Part shown: piece by piece, positions 16,534-25,605 of the stretch
Position numbering within the stretch: the stretch's first letter is position 1
How the letters are laid out: each line of letters begins with the position of its first letter
From: an uncultured Massilia sp.
GTDB lineage: Bacteria > Pseudomonadota > Gammaproteobacteria > Burkholderiales > Burkholderiaceae
Direction: 5' to 3'
Assembly (NCBI GenBank): GCA_946481275.1
Contig: CAMLMV010000007.1
Location: 62,001 to 126,000 of the forward strand
Length of the DNA stretch: 64,000 bases
The notes under the pieces: model-generated
Told to the model about the DNA's origin: nothing
Database searches by the model: none
The model's input: only the letters and a program-made list of their open reading frames with translations
Position numbers and translations under genes: made by a program

Positions 16534-18411
16534 ATGAAACGACGCCATTTTCTCCACCTGTCCGCATCCTCGCTGTTCGCGCCGTACGCCGGTGCCGCCG
16601 GCGGCAGGGCGATGCCCGATTTTTCCTGGCTCGACGCGCGCCTGCGCGAGCGCGTGGACAACGGCTGGTTCGACGGCATGGGCCTGACGATCGGGCGCGG
16701 CGCGCGCGTCCTGCACGAGGCATATGTCGGCGACGGCGGCCCCGACGTCGTGCGCCACGTGGCGTCGACGGGCAAGTGGACGGCGGCCGCCACGATCGCC
16801 GCGCTCGTCGACGAGGGCAGGCTGCGCTGGGACGACCCGGTCCGCGCCTGGCTTCCGCAATTCACGGACGGGAAGGGCGACGCGACGCTGCGCCAGCTGC
16901 TGTCGCACACGGCGGGCTATCCGGACTACCAGCCGGAGGGCCGGCGCCGCGACGATTATCCGACGCTGGAGGAAGCCGTCGCGCACATCGTCGACCTGCC
17001 GGCCGTCGCCAGGCCGGGCGACGTGTTCCAATACGGCGGGCTGGCGCTGCAGGTAGCCGGCCGGATGGCGGAAATCGCCGCCGGCCAGCCGTTCGACGCC
17101 ATCTTCCAGTCGCGCATCGCGGGCCCGCTCGGCATGCGGCATTCCGGCTACGCGCCCGTGTCGACCGAGCCGGGCTTCAGCCCCATGCTGGGCGGCAGCC
17201 TGTTCACCACCACGCGCGACTACGGCCGCTTCCTGATGATGATCGCGCGCCGGGGCATCGCGGACGGCCGGCGCATCCTGAGTACGCGTGCCATCGCCGC
17301 GCTGGAGGCGGACCAGGTGCGCGGCGCGGCGGTGAAGCGCGGCGAGTACGTCGAACTCGCGCGCCAGGACGTCGCGCGCAGGGACGTGTATGGCCTCGGC
17401 CTGTGGCGCGAAGAGGTGGGCCTGTTGTCCTCCCCGGGCTGGGCCGGCGCGTGCGCGTGGGTCGACCGGGCGAACGACGTCTGGGGCGTCGTCATCGCCA
17501 AGGCCAATGTCGACAAGGCCGTGGCGGACGGCTACAGCACGTTCCTCGGCTCGTCGATCTACGCGCCCATGGTGCGCACGGCCCTGGAAGAGGCCCGCGA
17601 CACGCGTACCAGGCGGTCGCTCGTCCCCATCGGCGGCGGCCGGCTTTATGTCGAGGACAGCGGCGGCGGCACACCGCTCATCTTCCTGCACGGGCACGGT
17701 TTCGACCGGCGCCAGTGGGCGCCGCAGGTGCGGGCGTTCGAACGCAGTCACCGCGTGATCCGCTACGACCTGCGCGGCTACGGACGCTCGTCGCAACCGG
17801 AGGAGGGCAAGCCGTTCCTGCATGCCGACGACCTGCGCCGGTTGATGGACGCGCTGGGCATCCGGCGCGCGCACCTGGTCGGCCTGTCGCTGGGCGGTTT
17901 CGTCGTCACGGACTTCATCGCGCTGTACCCCGACCGCGCGCTGAGCGCCACGATGGCCGGCGGCGATTTGTTCGACGTGCCGGGGCCGGACGAACCGTGG
18001 ACCGCTGACGCGATTGCGCGAAGGCGCGGCGAGATCGCGGCGCTGAAGGCATCCGGCATTGCCCCGTTCAAGCGGCGCTGGCTGGACGACCTGGTGAGCC
18101 ACGGCGGCAGCGGGCGCGAGGCGTTGCGGCGTCCGCTGTGGCGCATGATCGACGAGTGGCCGGCTTGGCAGCCGTTGCACGTCGAGCCGCGCCTGCTGCT
18201 CGGGCGGTCGGTGAAGGGACGGCTCACGGCGGGCAGGCCAGCCATGCCGGTGCTGGTCGTGCGCGGGGATCAGGAAAAGATGGACTTCGCGATCACCGGA
18301 CTGTTGCCACAGGCGGAAGTGGCGATCCTGCCCGATTGCGGGCACGTGTCGAACCTGGAACAGGCCGCCGCATTCACGGCGACGCTGCGGCGCTTCCTCG
18401 CACGGGCGTGA
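16534..18411 (+). CDS. Fusion of a beta-lactamase-type serine hydrolase and an alpha/beta hydrolase, exported
   Basis: 625 residues. An N-terminal MKRRHFLHLSAS segment looks like a twin-arginine-type leader. Domain 1 (about 28-350) is a penicillin-binding/class-C beta-lactamase fold (PF00144-like). It has the SxxK motif at Ser78-Lys81 (STGK), HTAGYPDY, and YGG where family members usually have YxN. Domain 2 (about 365-622) is an alpha/beta hydrolase. It has HGHGFDRRQW at 386, a nucleophile elbow GLSLGG with Ser452, and the catalytic-His candidate His604 in DCGHVSN. Each domain alone is a common esterase; the pairing in one chain is unusual. Substrate unknown. The 3' end overlaps the convergent sulfurtransferase gene by 38 bases. 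Confidence 0.82.
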   Translation: MKRRHFLHLSASSLFAPYAGAAGGRAMPDFSWLDARLRERVDNGWFDGMGLTIGRGARVLHEAYVGDGGPDVVRHVASTGKWTAAATIAALVDEGRLRWDDPVRAWLPQFTDGKGDATLRQLLSHTAGYPDYQPEGRRRDDYPTLEEAVAHIVDLPAVARPGDVFQYGGLALQVAGRMAEIAAGQPFDAIFQSRIAGPLGMRHSGYAPVSTEPGFSPMLGGSLFTTTRDYGRFLMMIARRGIADGRRILSTRAIAALEADQVRGAAVKRGEYVELARQDVARRDVYGLGLWREEVGLLSSPGWAGACAWVDRANDVWGVVIAKANVDKAVADGYSTFLGSSIYAPMVRTALEEARDTRTRRSLVPIGGGRLYVEDSGGGTPLIFLHGHGFDRRQWAPQVRAFERSHRVIRYDLRGYGRSSQPEEGKPFLHADDLRRLMDALGIRRAHLVGLSLGGFVVTDFIALYPDRALSATMAGGDLFDVPGPDEPWTADAIARRRGEIAALKASGIAPFKRRWLDDLVSHGGSGREALRRPLWRMIDEWPAWQPLHVEPRLLLGRSVKGRLTAGRPAMPVLVVRGDQEKMDFAITGLLPQAEVAILPDCGHVSNLEQAAAFTATLRRFLARA

Positions 18412-19300
18412 GGTCGACGCGGCACACGACCGGATTGTCCCCGTCGCGGCTCCATTCGCACCACCCGCCGTCGTACACGCCGATGCGCTCCCAGCCCATC
18501 AGCCACGCGTAGAAGAACGCCAGCGACGCGCGCCAGCCGGTGCCGCAATAAAACACGGTCGGCCGGCCCGCGTGGATGCCGCCGGCTGCCCACATGCGCA
18601 GGATGTCCGCCGCGGGCTTCATGCGCCCGTCGGCGTGGTGGAACGCGGCCATGCTGTTCACGTCGCCGTCCTCGCCGGCGCGGCCCCACAGCGCGCCGGG
18701 GATGTCGCCGCGCGCGTCGATGTAGCTGTAGCCGGACGTCCGGCCGACGTATTCGTTCCACGTGCGGATGCTGACCAGCGTGGCCTGTTCATGCCGCAGC
18801 AGGCCGCGCACCTGGTCCATGTCGAACAGGACGTCGGGCCGCGCCGGGAAGGGCGCGCCGAAATCGTCCGCCGCCGGACCGTGGCGCGGCGGCCCCGATT
18901 CGAGCGGCAGGCCCGCCCGCTGCCATGCCGCGAAGCCGCCGTCGAGCAGGCGCACGTCCACGACGCCCGCGTACAGCAGCAGGTGCGCGACCCGCGCGGC
19001 CGCGAGGACGTTGCGTCCGTACAGGACGACGGTGACGTCGTGGCGGATGCCGTGGGCGAGCAGTACCCGCAGGAGGTCGGCGTCGGGGACTTTGTTCCAC
19101 ACCGGTCCGTGTTCGAACGACATCGTGTCGAGGTAGCCGGCGCCGGGGATATGGCCGGCCGCGTAGGCCGCCGCACCGTCGCATCCCGCTTCGAACAGGC
19201 GGCAGGTGCCGTCGGCGCGATTCGCCAGCCACGCGGGCGTGACGAGCTGGCGCCAGCGGGGCAGGTCGCGGCGGAAGCCGAACGGAGGGATGCTGTTCAA
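18374..19300 (-). CDS. Two-domain rhodanese-type sulfurtransferase
   Basis: 308 residues. Two rhodanese domains are present. The N-terminal, inactive-type domain covers about 15-140 (HIPGAGYLD, VVLYGRN). The C-terminal domain covers about 160-295, with the active-site loop YCGTGWRAS carrying the catalytic Cys. Enzymes of this type move sulfur from thiosulfate or 3-mercaptopyruvate to acceptors. The loop does not match the CG[ST]GVT form of mercaptopyruvate enzymes exactly, so the donor is open. The only suitable start is TTG at 19300, with no strong ribosome-binding site, so the start is uncertain. It lies 73 bases downstream of the acnB stop on the same strand, with a terminator between them. 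Confidence 0.83.
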   Translation of the reverse strand: MNSIPPFGFRRDLPRWRQLVTPAWLANRADGTCRLFEAGCDGAAAYAAGHIPGAGYLDTMSFEHGPVWNKVPDADLLRVLLAHGIRHDVTVVLYGRNVLAAARVAHLLLYAGVVDVRLLDGGFAAWQRAGLPLESGPPRHGPAADDFGAPFPARPDVLFDMDQVRGLLRHEQATLVSIRTWNEYVGRTSGYSYIDARGDIPGALWGRAGEDGDVNSMAAFHHADGRMKPAADILRMWAAGGIHAGRPTVFYCGTGWRASLAFFYAWLMGWERIGVYDGGWCEWSRDGDNPVVCRVDLTPVRGSAAASP

Positions 19301-19308
19301 GAGAAGAC

Positions 19309-19351
19309 GAAAAGAAAAGGGCCGGGCCCCGTATGTTACAGGACCCGGCCC
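19309..19351 (-). terminator. Rho-independent terminator of acnB
   Basis: On the minus strand an 8-base perfect stem GGGCCGGG/CCCGGCCC with a 17-base loop is followed by TTTTCTTTTC. It lies immediately after the acnB stop. Confidence 0.85.
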
Positions 19352-19373
19352 TCGAGGGGCTTGCGTGTCAGTC

Positions 19374-21959
19374 TCAGACGGCGACGGTATCCGCCACTTC
19401 GCGGAACTCGCTGATCTGGTCGAAGTTCATGTAGCGGTAGATCTGGTCGGCGTTCTCGTTGATCACGCCGATGTGCGCCATGTACTCTTCGCGGGTCGGG
19501 ATCTTGCCCAGCGTGGAGCAGACCGCGGCCAGTTCGGCCGAACCCAGGTACACGCGGGTGTCGATGCCGAGGCGGTTCGGGAAGTTACGCGTCGACGTCG
19601 ACATCACGGTCGCACCCTTGCGGATCTGTGCCTGGTTACCCATGCACAGCGAGCAGCCCGGCATTTCCATGCGCGCGCCGGTGCGGCCCAGCGTGCCGTA
19701 GTGGCCTTCGGCCGTCAGCACCTGCTGGTCCATCTTGGTCGGCGGGGCGACCCACAGGCGGACCGGGATGTCGGTCTTGCCTTCCAGGAGTTTCGACGCG
19801 GCGCGGAAGTGGCCGATGTTGGTCATGCACGAGCCGACGAACACGTCGTCGATCTTGTCGCCGGCGACGTCGGACAGCGTCTTGACGTCGTCCGGGTCGT
19901 TCGGGCAGGCGACGATCGGTTCATGGATGTCGGCCAGGTCGATCTCGATGACGGCGGCGTATTCGGCATCCGCGTCCGGTGCCAGCAGGTCCGGCTTCGC
20001 GAGCCACGCTTCCATCGCCTTGATACGGCGTTCCAGCGTGCGGCGGTCCAGGTAGCCGTTCGCGATCATCCACTTCATCAGCGTGATGTTCGAGTTCATG
20101 TACTCGATGATCGGTGCCTTGTCCAGGTGGACCGTGCAGCCGGCGGCCGAGCGCTCGGCCGACGCGTCGGACAGTTCGAACGCCTGTTCGACCTTCAGGT
20201 TCGGCAGGCCTTCGATTTCCAGGATGCGGCCGGAGAAGATGTTCTTCTTGCCCTTCTTGTCGACGGTCAGCAGGCCTTGCTGGATCGCGTACAGCGGGAT
20301 CGCGTTGACGAGGTCACGCAGCGTGACGCCCGGCTTCATCTCGCCCTTGAAGCGGACCAGCACCGATTCCGGCATGTCCAGCGGCATGACGCCGGTGGCG
20401 GCGGCAAAGGCGACCAGGCCCGAGCCGGCCGGGAACGAGATGCCGATCGGGAAGCGGGTGTGCGAGTCGCCGCCGGTGCCGACGGTGTCGGGCAGCAGCA
20501 GGCGGTTCAGCCACGAGTGGATCACGCCGTCGCCCGGACGCAGCGCGACGCCGCCGCGGTTCTCGATGAAGGTCGGCAGTTCCTTGTGCATCTTGACGTC
20601 GACCAGCTTCGGATAGGCGGCCGTGTGGCAGAACGACTGCATCACGAGGTCGGCGGAGAAGCCCAGGCAGGCCAGGTCCTTCAGCTCGTCGCGGGTCATC
20701 GGGCCGGTGGTGTCTTGCGAGCCGACGGTGGTCATCTTCGGTTCGCAGTACGTGCCCGGGCGGATGCCCTGGCCTTCCGGCAGGCCGCACGCGCGGCCGA
20801 CCATCTTCTGGGCCAGCGAGAAGCCGCGGCCCGAGTCGGCCGGGTTCTGCGGCAGGCGGAACAGCGTCGACGGCGCGAGGCCCAGCGCTTCGCGCGCCTT
20901 GGCGGTGAGGCCGCGGCCGATGATCAGGGGGATGCGGCCGCCGGCGCGCACTTCGTCGAACAGCACGTCGGACTTGACCTTGAACTCGGCGATCACTTCG
21001 CCGTTTTTCAGGGCCTTGCCGTCGTACGGACGCAGTTCGATGACGTCGCCCATTTCCATGTTCGACACGTCGACTTCGATCGGCAGGGCGCCGGCGTCTT
21101 CCATCGTGTTGTAGAAGATCGGAGCGATCTTGGTGCCGAGGCACACGCCGCCGAAGCGCTTGTTCGGGATGAACGGGATGTCTTCGCCGGTGAACCACAG
21201 CACCGAGTTGGTGGCGGATTTACGCGACGAGCCCGTGCCGACCACGTCGCCCACGTAGGCGACCAGGTGGCCCTTGGCCTTCAGCGCCTCGATCTGCCTG
21301 ATCGGGCCGATCTTGCCCGGCTCTTCCGGGTTGATGCCCGGACGCGGGTTCTTCAGCATGGCCAGCGCGTGCAGCGGGATGTCCGGGCGGGTGGTCGCGT
21401 CCGGAGCGGGCGACAGGTCGTCGGTGTTGGTCTCGCCGGAGACCTTGAACACGGTCAGCGTCATGCTTTCCGGGACGGCCGGACGCGACGTGAACCATTC
21501 GGCGTCGGCCCACGACTGGATCACTTCCTTGGCGTTGGCGCTGCCCTTGTCGGCCAGTTCCTTGACGTCGTGGAAGTAGTCGAACATCAGCAGGGTCTTC
21601 TTGAGGCCTTCGGCCGCGACCTTGCCGACGACTTCATCGTCCAGCAGGTCGATCATCGGCTTGATGTTGAAGCCGCCGAGCATCGTGCCCAGCAGGCGGG
21701 TGGCCAGTTCGCGCGAGATCAGCGGGCTGGCGTCTTCGCCGCGGGCGATCTTGTTCAGGAACGCTGCCTTGACCTTGGCCGCATCGTCCACACCGGCCGG
21801 AACGCGGTTGGTGATCAGGTCGACCAGGAAGTCTTCTTCGCCAGCCGGCGGATTCTTCAGGAGTTCGACCAGGTCCGTGGTCTGGGCTGCGGACAGGGGC
21901 AGCGGGGGCACGCCGAGGGCGGCGCGTTCGGCGACATGGGTGCGGTATGCGGCTAACAT
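19374..21959 (-). CDS. acnB: Aconitate hydratase B / 2-methylisocitrate dehydratase
   Basis: 861 residues, the usual AcnB length. The protein interconverts citrate and isocitrate in the TCA cycle and can act in the 2-methylcitrate cycle. The AcnB-specific N-terminal HEAT-like domain is present ([18 protein letters not shown]), then the swivel domain before the three iron-sulfur domains. Family signatures include [31 protein letters not shown] and [12 protein letters not shown], which carry the three cluster Cys residues. A strong terminator follows. An inverted repeat GTCTTCTATAAGAC lies upstream. Confidence 0.97.
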   Translation of the reverse strand: MLAAYRTHVAERAALGVPPLPLSAAQTTDLVELLKNPPAGEEDFLVDLITNRVPAGVDDAAKVKAAFLNKIARGEDASPLISRELATRLLGTMLGGFNIKPMIDLLDDEVVGKVAAEGLKKTLLMFDYFHDVKELADKGSANAKEVIQSWADAEWFTSRPAVPESMTLTVFKVSGETNTDDLSPAPDATTRPDIPLHALAMLKNPRPGINPEEPGKIGPIRQIEALKAKGHLVAYVGDVVGTGSSRKSATNSVLWFTGEDIPFIPNKRFGGVCLGTKIAPIFYNTMEDAGALPIEVDVSNMEMGDVIELRPYDGKALKNGEVIAEFKVKSDVLFDEVRAGGRIPLIIGRGLTAKAREALGLAPSTLFRLPQNPADSGRGFSLAQKMVGRACGLPEGQGIRPGTYCEPKMTTVGSQDTTGPMTRDELKDLACLGFSADLVMQSFCHTAAYPKLVDVKMHKELPTFIENRGGVALRPGDGVIHSWLNRLLLPDTVGTGGDSHTRFPIGISFPAGSGLVAFAAATGVMPLDMPESVLVRFKGEMKPGVTLRDLVNAIPLYAIQQGLLTVDKKGKKNIFSGRILEIEGLPNLKVEQAFELSDASAERSAAGCTVHLDKAPIIEYMNSNITLMKWMIANGYLDRRTLERRIKAMEAWLAKPDLLAPDADAEYAAVIEIDLADIHEPIVACPNDPDDVKTLSDVAGDKIDDVFVGSCMTNIGHFRAASKLLEGKTDIPVRLWVAPPTKMDQQVLTAEGHYGTLGRTGARMEMPGCSLCMGNQAQIRKGATVMSTSTRNFPNRLGIDTRVYLGSAELAAVCSTLGKIPTREEYMAHIGVINENADQIYRYMNFDQISEFREVADTVAV

Positions 21960-22032
21960 GGGAAGCTCTTTCAGTCGTTTTGAAAATCAGGACAGCGGTT
22001 GCTGGCCCCGTACTGCCGATATTGTATCTCAA

Positions 22033-22053
22033 GTCTTCTATAAGACATAAGAC
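22033..22053. promoter_or_regulatory. Inverted and direct repeat in the acnB promoter
   Basis: GTCTTCTATAAGAC (22033-22046) is an inverted repeat with 5-base arms. Its right half, ATAAGAC, is repeated directly at 22047-22053. The element lies about 75 bases upstream of the acnB start and is a plausible site for a GntR- or LysR-type regulator. No regulator is identified. Confidence 0.35.
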
Positions 22054-22092
22054 GGAATACACATTTGTCCGATCCGCGCGTCAACCTGCGCA

Positions 22093-22968
22093 TCAATCCG
22101 CTGCCTGGCTGCTCCGTACGATGTCGCGCGGCGTCATGCCGAACTCGCGCTTCATCCATGCCGCCATGTGGCTTTGATGGGCAAAGCCGACTTCCAGTGC
22201 CACCTGTCCGGCGCTCAGCCGTCCCTGCAGCAACAGCGACCTGGCCCGGTCCAGGCGCCGCTGCACGACGTACCGGTGTACGGGTACGCCCGTCGTCTGG
22301 CGAAACAGCACGTTGAAATGCGGTACGCTCAATTCGACGAGGGCGGCCAGCCGGTCCAGGGACAGGCGTTCGTCGAGGTGCGCCTCGATGTAGTCGATCA
22401 CCCGCGCCGCCGCCCGTGCCGACAGGGCGCGCCGCTTGCGGCCGTCCGCCACCTCGGCGCCGGCCAGGCGCACGGCCATGGCGGTGCCCAGGCTCTCGGC
22501 GTAGAGCGGGTCGGATGCATCCTCGGCCTCGACTTCGGCCAGCAGCGCCCACGCCAGGTGCTGGAAGCGCGGGTCGCGCCACTGGAACGACGGACGGATC
22601 CGTGCTTCCGCCGATTTCAGGCCGAGCTGGTCGTACGTCTTGCGCAGGAAGCCGTCCGCGAACCAGATGTTCAGGATCGTGCAGTCGGCATCGTCCGACC
22701 ATTCGCCGTCCAGGCCTGCGGGAATCACGTCGACGTCGCCATGGGCCTGGATGCGCGCCGAGCGCCTGCCGTCGCACCGGCACAGGGCCCGGACCGGCCG
22801 GCCCACGTGCACGCCGGCGCGGTGGTGCGCGATGCCGGGGATGCGGTGCCGGCCGGCGGCGACGCCGATCATGTCGGCGCCGAAGCCCGTCCAGCCGAGC
22901 GCCGCGCTCGATACAAGGCTACGGCGCTGGCCCGAGTGCGGTTCCAGGGGCGTGCGGTCTGCGGGCAT
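22093..22968 (-). CDS. AraC-family transcriptional regulator
   Basis: 291 residues. The C-terminal 100 residues carry two helix-turn-helix units typical of AraC: LSLDRLAALVELSVPHFNVLFRQTTG and AGQVALEVGFAHQSHMAAWMKREFGMTPRD. The N-terminal 190 residues form the sensing part, with no recognised sugar-binding motif. The start at 22968 was chosen for its GGAG site 8 bases upstream; a longer open frame to 23160 lacks one. It lies divergent from two small ORFs and upstream of acnB in the same direction. A local role on the small ORFs is possible. Confidence 0.9.
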   Translation of the reverse strand: MPADRTPLEPHSGQRRSLVSSAALGWTGFGADMIGVAAGRHRIPGIAHHRAGVHVGRPVRALCRCDGRRSARIQAHGDVDVIPAGLDGEWSDDADCTILNIWFADGFLRKTYDQLGLKSAEARIRPSFQWRDPRFQHLAWALLAEVEAEDASDPLYAESLGTAMAVRLAGAEVADGRKRRALSARAAARVIDYIEAHLDERLSLDRLAALVELSVPHFNVLFRQTTGVPVHRYVVQRRLDRARSLLLQGRLSAGQVALEVGFAHQSHMAAWMKREFGMTPRDIVRSSQAAD

Positions 22969-23138
22969 GGCGAAGTCTCCTCTTTGCGGTTCGATCCGAT
23001 ATTTTCCCGCATTTGTCGACCTGATCGGCAGCCCGCCCCGCAGATCGTCATCCGGATCTGCTGCAAATCCGTCTTTCCTGCGCGCCCGCGCGCGCGCCGC
23101 CACGTAAGCTCGAAGCCTTGCGATCGAGGAGACGAGCC

Positions 23139-23237
23139 ATGGTTGTGATTTTGGAAGCATTGGGTAGCGTGGGACGTGCTGGCGGCGCTCGTGTCGCCGG
23201 ACGGGACCCGGAGGTGACGAATGCGAATCTTGTATGA
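23139..23237 (+). CDS. Small ORF (32 residues) with strong ribosome-binding site
   Basis: ATG at 23139 is preceded by GAGGAGACGAGCC. The peptide MVVILEALGSVGRAG... is short, Gly/Ala-rich and weakly hydrophobic at its N-terminus; no family is recognised. Its stop codon lies 17 bases inside the next small ORF. It is divergent from the AraC regulator gene, and the strong Shine-Dalgarno is the main support. It could be a translated leader for the next ORF rather than a functional protein. Confidence 0.4.
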   Translation: MVVILEALGSVGRAGGARVAGRDPEVTNANLV

Positions 23238-23334
23238 CGTTCTCGCGGGCCTGTTCCGCTGCGTGCAGTGCAGGCGTCTGCGCCAGGTCCTGCGCGCCAT
23301 CCCCGACAGCAACGACGACTTCGTGAGCTACTGA
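23221..23334 (+). CDS. Small protein (37 residues), CxxC-containing, strong ribosome-binding site
   Basis: ATG at 23221 follows GGAGGTGACGA, one of the best Shine-Dalgarno matches in the window. The peptide begins MRILYDVLAGLFRCVQC, has a CVQC pair at 14-17, a basic RRLRQVLR stretch and an acidic end DSNDDFVSY. Its N-terminus would form an amphipathic helix. It is a conserved-looking but unrecognised small protein. It overlaps the preceding small ORF by 17 bases and the convergent Lrp gene by 7 bases. Confidence 0.5.
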   Translation: MRILYDVLAGLFRCVQCRRLRQVLRAIPDSNDDFVSY

Positions 23335-23807
23335 TTCGTCAGCGGCGTATCGACCTTCTTCAGCGTGCGCAGCACGAAGCTGGACTTGCTGTGGCGGATG
23401 CCCGGGATGTTGTAGATGCGCTCGCGCAGCAGCCGCTCGTAGTCGCGCGTGTCCTTCACGGCGATGCGGATGAAGTAGTCGTAGTCGCCCGAGATCAGCG
23501 CGGCTTCCAGCACTTCCGGGATCGATTCGAGTGCCTGGCCGAATTTATACAGTGTCTCCTCGCTGTGGCTGTCCAGCGTCACCTGGACGATGACCGTGTC
23601 GTTGTAGCCGAGGCTCGCCAGGTCGACTTTTACGGTGTACGCCTCCAGCAGGCCGCTGTCCGTCATCCGCTTGATGCGGTTCCAGCACGACGTCGTCGAC
23701 AGGTTCACGGCGCTGCTGATCTCCTGCAGCGGCGTGCGCGAGTCCTTCAGCAGGATGGCCAGTATCTGCAAATCGGTCGCATCGTAAATTTTTCTCTGAT
23801 CGTCCAT
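23328..23807 (-). CDS. Lrp/AsnC-family transcriptional regulator
   Basis: 159 residues. The N-terminal helix-turn-helix (about 5-60) has DATDLQILAILLKDSRTPLQ and NLSTTSCWNRIKRMTDSGLL. The C-terminal RAM domain (about 70-150) includes EVLEAALISGDYDYFIRIAV. Lrp-type proteins bind amino acids and control their metabolism. The gene is divergent from an acetolactate synthase gene, with an 85-base AT-rich region between, so it probably controls that branched-chain amino-acid gene as well as itself. The start at 23807 gives the usual family length; an upstream extension lacks homology. Confidence 0.93.
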   Translation of the reverse strand: MDDQRKIYDATDLQILAILLKDSRTPLQEISSAVNLSTTSCWNRIKRMTDSGLLEAYTVKVDLASLGYNDTVIVQVTLDSHSEETLYKFGQALESIPEVLEAALISGDYDYFIRIAVKDTRDYERLLRERIYNIPGIRHSKSSFVLRTLKKVDTPLTNQ

Positions 23808-23892
23808 TTTTGGTGAAAATTTTTCAGGAATGAGCGAGATTATAGCGAAAACCATGAAGCACTTTCGGCGGTAAGGCCGATAAAATTCAGGG

Positions 23893-25605
23893 ATGAAAAC
23901 ACTTCCTCCCTTGACCGCCGCCCGTGTGCTGGTCGACACGCTGGTGGACAGCGGCGTCGACACCGTGTTCGGCTATCCCGGCGGCGCCGTGCTGCCGCTG
24001 TACGACGCGCTCGCGCTGGACCGGCGCATCCGCCACATCCTCGTCCGCCACGAACAGGCGGCCGTCCACGCGGCCCAGGGCTATGCGCGTTCGACCGGCC
24101 GGCTCGGCGTCGTCTTCGTGACGTCCGGCCCCGGTGTCGCCAATACGACGTCCGGCCTGCTCGACGCGCTGAGCGATTCGATTCCCGTGCTGTGCATCAG
24201 CGGCCAGGTCGCGACGAGTGCGATCGGCACCAGCGCGTTCCAGGAATGCGACGCGCTCGGCATCACGCGCACGGTCACGAAATGGAATACGCAGGTGCGC
24301 GACGCCGGTGCCGTCGCGGCCACGATCCGCACCGCCGTCGCGACGGCGCTGGGCGGGCGGCCGGGGCCCGTGCTGGTCGACGTGCCGAAAGATATCCAGG
24401 CGAGCCACGTGGCGGCGGCGTTGCCCGCCCCGTCCGCAGATGCTGTGCTTTCGGTCGTGCCGGAGGCCGCGCTGGCGCAGGCCGCGCACCTGATCCGGCA
24501 CGCGCGCCGGCCCGTGTTCTACGGCGGCGGGGGCCTGGTCAACGCGGGCGACGCCGCCTGCGCCGCGTTCGCCGGCCTCGTGCGCTGGAAGGACGCGCCG
24601 TGCACGCTGACCCTGATGGGGCTGGGCGCGTTTCCCGCGTCGGACCCGCGCTGGCTCGGCATGCTGGGCATGCACGGCACGCTGGAGGCGAACCTCGCGA
24701 TGCACGAGGCGGATCTCGTCGTGTGCGTCGGTGCGCGCTTCGACGACCGTGTCACCGGACACCTCGCGCACTTCTGTCCGGACGCGCGCATCGTCCACGT
24801 CGACGTCGATCCGGCGTCGATCGGCAAGGTCGTGCGGACGGACGTGGGTCTCGTGGGCGACTGCGCCGCTATCCTCGACGGCCTGCGCCGGATGCTGGAC
24901 GGTGTCGATCCCGCGCCGACCGCGGCATGGTGGGACAGGATCGCCTCATGGCGCGCGGCGCGCTGCCTCGACGTGCCGGCATCCACCTCGGGCATCCTGC
25001 CGCAACGGCTGATGCGCACGCTGGCGGACCAGGTGGCGCGGCGCGGTGCGATCGTGTCGACCGACGTGGGCCAGCACCAGATGTGGGCCGCGCAGTATCT
25101 CGGGTTCGACCGTCCCCGGCGCTGGCTCACGTCGGGCGGCGCGGGCACGATGGGCTATGGTTTGCCGGCGGCGATCGGCGCCCAGGTCGCGCATCCCGAT
25201 GACCTCGTCGTGTGCATCTCGGGCGACGCGTCCGTGCTGATGAACATCCAGGAACTGGCGACGGCGGTGCAGCACCGGTGTCCAGTAAAACTGGTCCTGT
25301 CGAACAACGGCTGCATGGGCATGGTGCGGCAGTGGCAGGAGCTGCATTACGAAGGGCGCTACAGCCACAGTTATTCGGAGGCGCTGCCGGACTTCGTGGC
25401 GCTGGCGCGCGCCTTCGGCTGGCAGGCGCGCCGCGTCGAGCACCCCGGCGAACTGGATGCGGCCGTGGCGGCGTGCATGGATTCGGAGGGGCCGTACCTG
25501 CTCGACGTCCGGGTCGAGCAGGCCGAGAACTGCTTTCCGATGATCCCCGCGGGCCGGGGACATCACGAGATCCTTCTGGCGAAGGATCGCTGGTACGAGG
25601 CTTAG
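23893..25605 (+). CDS. ilvB: Acetolactate synthase large subunit (thiamine-diphosphate enzyme)
   Basis: 570 residues. It condenses two pyruvates, or pyruvate with 2-oxobutyrate, to acetolactate or acetohydroxybutyrate, the first common step to Val, Leu and Ile. The catalytic Glu is in RHEQAAVHAAQGYAR. The FAD-domain motif is CVGARFDDRVTGHL, and the thiamine-diphosphate motif is ISGDASVLMNIQELATAVQ followed by NNGCMGMVRQWQ. These favour the biosynthetic, FAD-containing class over catabolic AlsS. No small regulatory subunit gene (ilvN/ilvH) follows; the next gene converges with a 4-base overlap. An additional housekeeping ilvBN is probably elsewhere. Divergent Lrp regulation is likely. Confidence 0.92.
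   Translation: MKTLPPLTAARVLVDTLVDSGVDTVFGYPGGAVLPLYDALALDRRIRHILVRHEQAAVHAAQGYARSTGRLGVVFVTSGPGVANTTSGLLDALSDSIPVLCISGQVATSAIGTSAFQECDALGITRTVTKWNTQVRDAGAVAATIRTAVATALGGRPGPVLVDVPKDIQASHVAAALPAPSADAVLSVVPEAALAQAAHLIRHARRPVFYGGGGLVNAGDAACAAFAGLVRWKDAPCTLTLMGLGAFPASDPRWLGMLGMHGTLEANLAMHEADLVVCVGARFDDRVTGHLAHFCPDARIVHVDVDPASIGKVVRTDVGLVGDCAAILDGLRRMLDGVDPAPTAAWWDRIASWRAARCLDVPASTSGILPQRLMRTLADQVARRGAIVSTDVGQHQMWAAQYLGFDRPRRWLTSGGAGTMGYGLPAAIGAQVAHPDDLVVCISGDASVLMNIQELATAVQHRCPVKLVLSNNGCMGMVRQWQELHYEGRYSHSYSEALPDFVALARAFGWQARRVEHPGELDAAVAACMDSEGPYLLDVRVEQAENCFPMIPAGRGHHEILLAKDRWYEA

Noticed and set aside
13358..21956. Long antisense frames opposite the STN receptor (1045 residues) and acnB (916 residues)
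   Set aside because: Low-complexity composition and no motifs; the opposite strands carry unmistakable genes.
23893..25605. Catabolic acetolactate synthase (AlsS) or other thiamine enzyme
   Set aside because: The FAD-domain motif RFDDRVTGH is the biosynthetic type.
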